Positions 6,101-7,774 of a DNA stretch of 7,774 nt are shown here, in pieces. A model generated the notes under the pieces. The model saw only the letters and a program-made list of their open reading frames with translations, was not told the DNA's origin and ran no database searches. This stretch comes from Bacteroidales bacterium (GTDB taxonomy: Bacteria > Bacteroidota > Bacteroidia > Bacteroidales > VadinHA17), in assembly GCA_027451265.1 (NCBI GenBank), contig DAIDJT010000123.1, positions 1-7,774 of the forward strand, read 5' to 3'. The number at the start of each line of letters is the position of its first letter. The first letter of the stretch is position 1. A program made the translations under genes and the position numbers.

Positions 6101-6580
6101 ATGAACAGTTTCATAGAATATTTCAGGGGTATTTTCCACGGGCTCAGGTCGCTGCTGAACGGATTGAGTGTTACGGGGAAATACTTCGTCAAGCCCGGCA
6201 CCACCGTTACCCAGCAGTATCCGAACAAACGGAAGGATCTGAAGATGTTTGATATGTTCAAGGGTGAGGTCATTATGCCTCACAACGGTAAAAATGAGCA
6301 TAAGTGTACCGGGTGCGGGATATGCGAGATAAACTGCCCAAACGGTTCCATCGAAATCATCTCTGCAAGCATTATCAACGAGGAAGGGAAAAAGCAGAGG
6401 ATCATTGACAAACACATCTACCACCTGGGAATGTGCACTTTCTGCGGCCTCTGCATCAAGGCATGCCCGTCGCAGGCAATTGAATTCGGGCAGGAATTTG
6501 AACATGCCGTTTTTGACCGCAGGAAACTTACGAAGGTGCTCAATCAGCCCGGTTCCAGAATCATGAAAGGAGTGGAATAA
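6101..6580 (+). CDS. nuoI: NADH-quinone oxidoreductase subunit I (2x[4Fe-4S] ferredoxin-like subunit)
   Basis: This peripheral subunit carries clusters N6a and N6b, which relay electrons to N2 in NuoB. Counted from ATG 6101 (159 residues), the two motifs are CTGCGICEINCP (Cys69, 72, 75, 79) and CTFCGLCIKACP (Cys112, 115, 118, 122); all eight ligands are present. The N-terminal amphipathic segment IEYFRGIFHGLRSLLNGLSVTGKYF is the usual membrane-contact helix. A GTG at 6086 would add five residues and lies 14 nt after nuoH. I prefer ATG 6101 because it gives a more typical N-terminus, but neither start has a good Shine-Dalgarno. In a complex with no NuoEFG, NuoI is one of the few FeS subunits left and a plausible docking area for an external donor such as ferredoxin (inference). 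The stop codon directly abuts the nuoJ ATG. Confidence 0.95.
   Translation: MNSFIEYFRGIFHGLRSLLNGLSVTGKYFVKPGTTVTQQYPNKRKDLKMFDMFKGEVIMPHNGKNEHKCTGCGICEINCPNGSIEIISASIINEEGKKQRIIDKHIYHLGMCTFCGLCIKACPSQAIEFGQEFEHAVFDRRKLTKVLNQPGSRIMKGVE
6566..6572 (+). promoter_or_regulatory. Strong Shine-Dalgarno of nuoJ inside the nuoI 3' end
   Basis: AAAGGAG lies 8 nt before the nuoJ ATG (6581) and is embedded in the last codons of nuoI. It decides the nuoJ start and suggests efficient coupled re-initiation at the directly abutting TAA-ATG junction (6578-6583). Confidence 0.75.
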
Positions 6581-7111
6581 ATGGAAGCAAAACAGATAAT
6601 GTTCGCAATCTTTGCGCTGGTAATAGTTGTGTTCTCAGTCCTTACTGTTACCAGCCGGAGGATACTGCGTGCAGCGGTATCACTGCTGATGGTGCTCATT
6701 GCCACGGCAGGGCTCTATTTCATCCTTAACTACCAGTTCATGGCAGCAGTTCAGCTGACACTCTATGCCGGCGGCATCGTAGTGCTGATAATTTTCTCAA
6801 TACTTCTTACCAGCCAGATCAGTCACAAATTTGAGCGGATAGAGACCAAAAAGGCTTTCTTCTCCGCACTGGCTGCCGTGGCCGGGGCAGTGGTAGTCAT
6901 CACGACGATACTTAACCATTCATTCTCCGCTGACACCGCCGCAGCAGCAGAGGTTGACATGAATCTCATCGGACGCAGCCTTCTTGAGACAGGTCCTGAC
7001 GGGTACGTTCTCCCGTTTGAGGTGATCTCCGTACTGCTGGTAGCAGCAATGATCGGGGCTATAGTGATTGCCAAGAAGGGCAGCCCGCACAAAGATGAAC
7101 CCGCCAAATAA
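6581..7111 (+). CDS. nuoJ: NADH-quinone oxidoreductase subunit J (ND6 homologue)
   Basis: This membrane-arm subunit has 176 residues and five predicted transmembrane segments (about 5-23, 31-50, 55-77, 93-111 and 143-165). The third helix carries the family hallmark QLTLYAGGIVVLIIFSILL (58-76), corresponding to the conserved Tyr/Gly-rich helix known for its pi-bulge, which takes part in coupling. The loop between helices 4 and 5 is polar and poorly conserved, as usual. It starts immediately at the nuoI stop and ends 9 nt before nuoK. Sequence conservation of NuoJ is low across bacteria, but the motif, the topology and the position between nuoI and nuoK make the call secure. Confidence 0.94.
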   Translation: MEAKQIMFAIFALVIVVFSVLTVTSRRILRAAVSLLMVLIATAGLYFILNYQFMAAVQLTLYAGGIVVLIIFSILLTSQISHKFERIETKKAFFSALAAVAGAVVVITTILNHSFSADTAAAAEVDMNLIGRSLLETGPDGYVLPFEVISVLLVAAMIGAIVIAKKGSPHKDEPAK

Positions 7112-7120
7112 AACAAGATA

Positions 7121-7444
7121 ATGATTATGAATTCAGGAATACCACTGGAGTTTTACCTCGTTCTGGCCACGGTAATGTTCTTTACCGGAATTTACGGTTT
7201 TCTTACCCGAAGGAATCTGATAACCATGCTCATGTCAGTGGAGCTTATCCTCAACTCCGTAAATATCAATTTCATGGCATTCAACAGGTTTCTCTTTCCC
7301 GGGAAACTTGAAGGTCATTTCTTCAGCCTTTTCGTCATTGCCGTAGCTGCTGCGGAAGCGGCTGTGGCAATAGCCATTATCATCAACATCTACAGGAGGT
7401 TTACTACCATAAATGTTGAAGACGTCAACCAAATGAAATACTGA
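7121..7444 (+). CDS. nuoK: NADH-quinone oxidoreductase subunit K (ND4L homologue)
   Basis: This is a small membrane-arm subunit with three helices, 107 residues. Signatures are GIYGFLTRRNLITMLMSVELILNSVNINFMAF (23-54) and FSLFVIAVAAAEAAVAIAIIINIYRR (68-93). The two membrane glutamates of the proton path are present: Glu41 (MSVEL) and Glu79 (AAAEAA), equivalent to E. coli Glu36 and Glu72. The tail INVEDVNQMKY matches the family's usual end. A second ATG at 7127 would shorten it by two residues; the choice is open because neither has a clear ribosome-binding site. It lies 9 nt after nuoJ and 13 nt before nuoL. Confidence 0.96.
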   Translation: MIMNSGIPLEFYLVLATVMFFTGIYGFLTRRNLITMLMSVELILNSVNINFMAFNRFLFPGKLEGHFFSLFVIAVAAAEAAVAIAIIINIYRRFTTINVEDVNQMKY

Positions 7445-7457
7445 TAACAGTAAAGAA

Positions 7458-7774
7458 ATGATGACTGATTTCGGATATACAACCTGGATACTTATAGTTC
7501 CCTTTGTCACATTCCTGATACTGAGCCTGTTTGGCATGAAGCTGAAAGGGCTTCCCGCCGGTCTGACAGGGACTGTTGCCCTCGGGGTAGTGACTTTCCT
7601 CTCCTACTTTACAGCAATCGCCTATTTCACCGGAGGGGGCATCTCGGACGGAAGCTTTCAGAAGATAGTGGCTGCAAACACCGTCTGGCTTAACCTTTCA
7701 GACCATCTCCATATTGATATGGGTGTTTTGCTTGACCCCATTTCTGTTATGATGCTCGTGGTGATCAGCACCGT
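7458..7774 (+). CDS. nuoL: NADH-quinone oxidoreductase subunit L (ND5 homologue), N-terminal part
   Basis: This is the start of the large antiporter-like proton-pumping subunit at the far end of the membrane arm, cut off by the window edge after 105 complete codons. Two helices are visible (about 9-26 and 38-57). They are followed by a periplasmic loop and the family signature IDMGVLLDPISVMMLVVIST (86-105), equivalent to the usual LDPLS..M.....V.. segment of NuoL. The ATG at 7458 is followed by a second at 7461, so the start is uncertain by one codon. Only a weak A-rich stretch precedes it. Its place directly after nuoK is the standard order; nuoM and nuoN are expected further right. Confidence 0.92.
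   Translation, partial: MMTDFGYTTWILIVPFVTFLILSLFGMKLKGLPAGLTGTVALGVVTFLSYFTAIAYFTGGGISDGSFQKIVAANTVWLNLSDHLHIDMGVLLDPISVMMLVVIST

Noticed and set aside
5846..6505. 219-codon open frame on the - strand across nuoH/nuoI
   Set aside because: It spans the end of nuoH, the gap and most of nuoI in antisense. Its apparent cysteine- and phenylalanine-rich composition comes from the complement of membrane and FeS-motif codons.

Overview
This is an ordinary, well-organised piece of a bacterial chromosome, most likely from the Bacteroidota (Bacteroidales/Marinilabiliales-like). The evidence is: a TAnnTTTG-type -7 promoter element in front of the RNase P RNA gene; mostly weak or absent Shine-Dalgarno sequences; a Bacteroidota-style complex I operon in which nuoD is followed directly by nuoH, with no nuoE, nuoF or nuoG; and a kdsA gene, which implies a Gram-negative LPS outer membrane. 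I judge base composition to be near 50% GC without a full count.

Layout. Positions 1-1760 hold three + strand genes about 21 nt apart. They are the 3' end of rarA (replication-associated recombination ATPase), kdsA (Kdo-8-phosphate synthase of the metal-dependent, cysteine-containing class), and a secreted protein resembling LolA-type lipoprotein-sorting proteins. Positions 1761-2472 carry no protein gene I can support. They hold a nested inverted repeat (1771-1812), a perfect 14-bp bidirectional terminator hairpin (1833-1865), the RNase P RNA gene rnpB on the - strand (about 2246 down to 1871) with its own promoter element, and about 215 bp of intergenic DNA. From 2473 to the right edge runs a tightly packed + strand operon, nuoA-B-C-D-H-I-J-K-L, with nuoL cut off by the window end.

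How the genes work together. The nuo products form the quinone-reducing connecting module (B, C, D, I) and the proton-pumping membrane arm (A, H, J, K, L; M and N are expected beyond the window) of respiratory complex I. The NADH-oxidising module (E, F, G) is absent from the place where it sits in the classical operon. This matches the 11-subunit complex I known from many Bacteroidota, whose electron donor is less certain, with reduced ferredoxin or flavodoxin as candidates. rnpB and the LolA-like gene converge on a shared hairpin whose U-tracts suit termination in both directions. rnpB and the nuo operon diverge from the 2256-2472 gap.

I found no mobile element, CRISPR array, tRNA, toxin-antitoxin or defence gene, and no clear sign of an undescribed system. 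The points most worth checking are the nested palindrome, the missing NADH module, a nuoH loop substitution and a short stop-free - strand frame upstream of rnpB.
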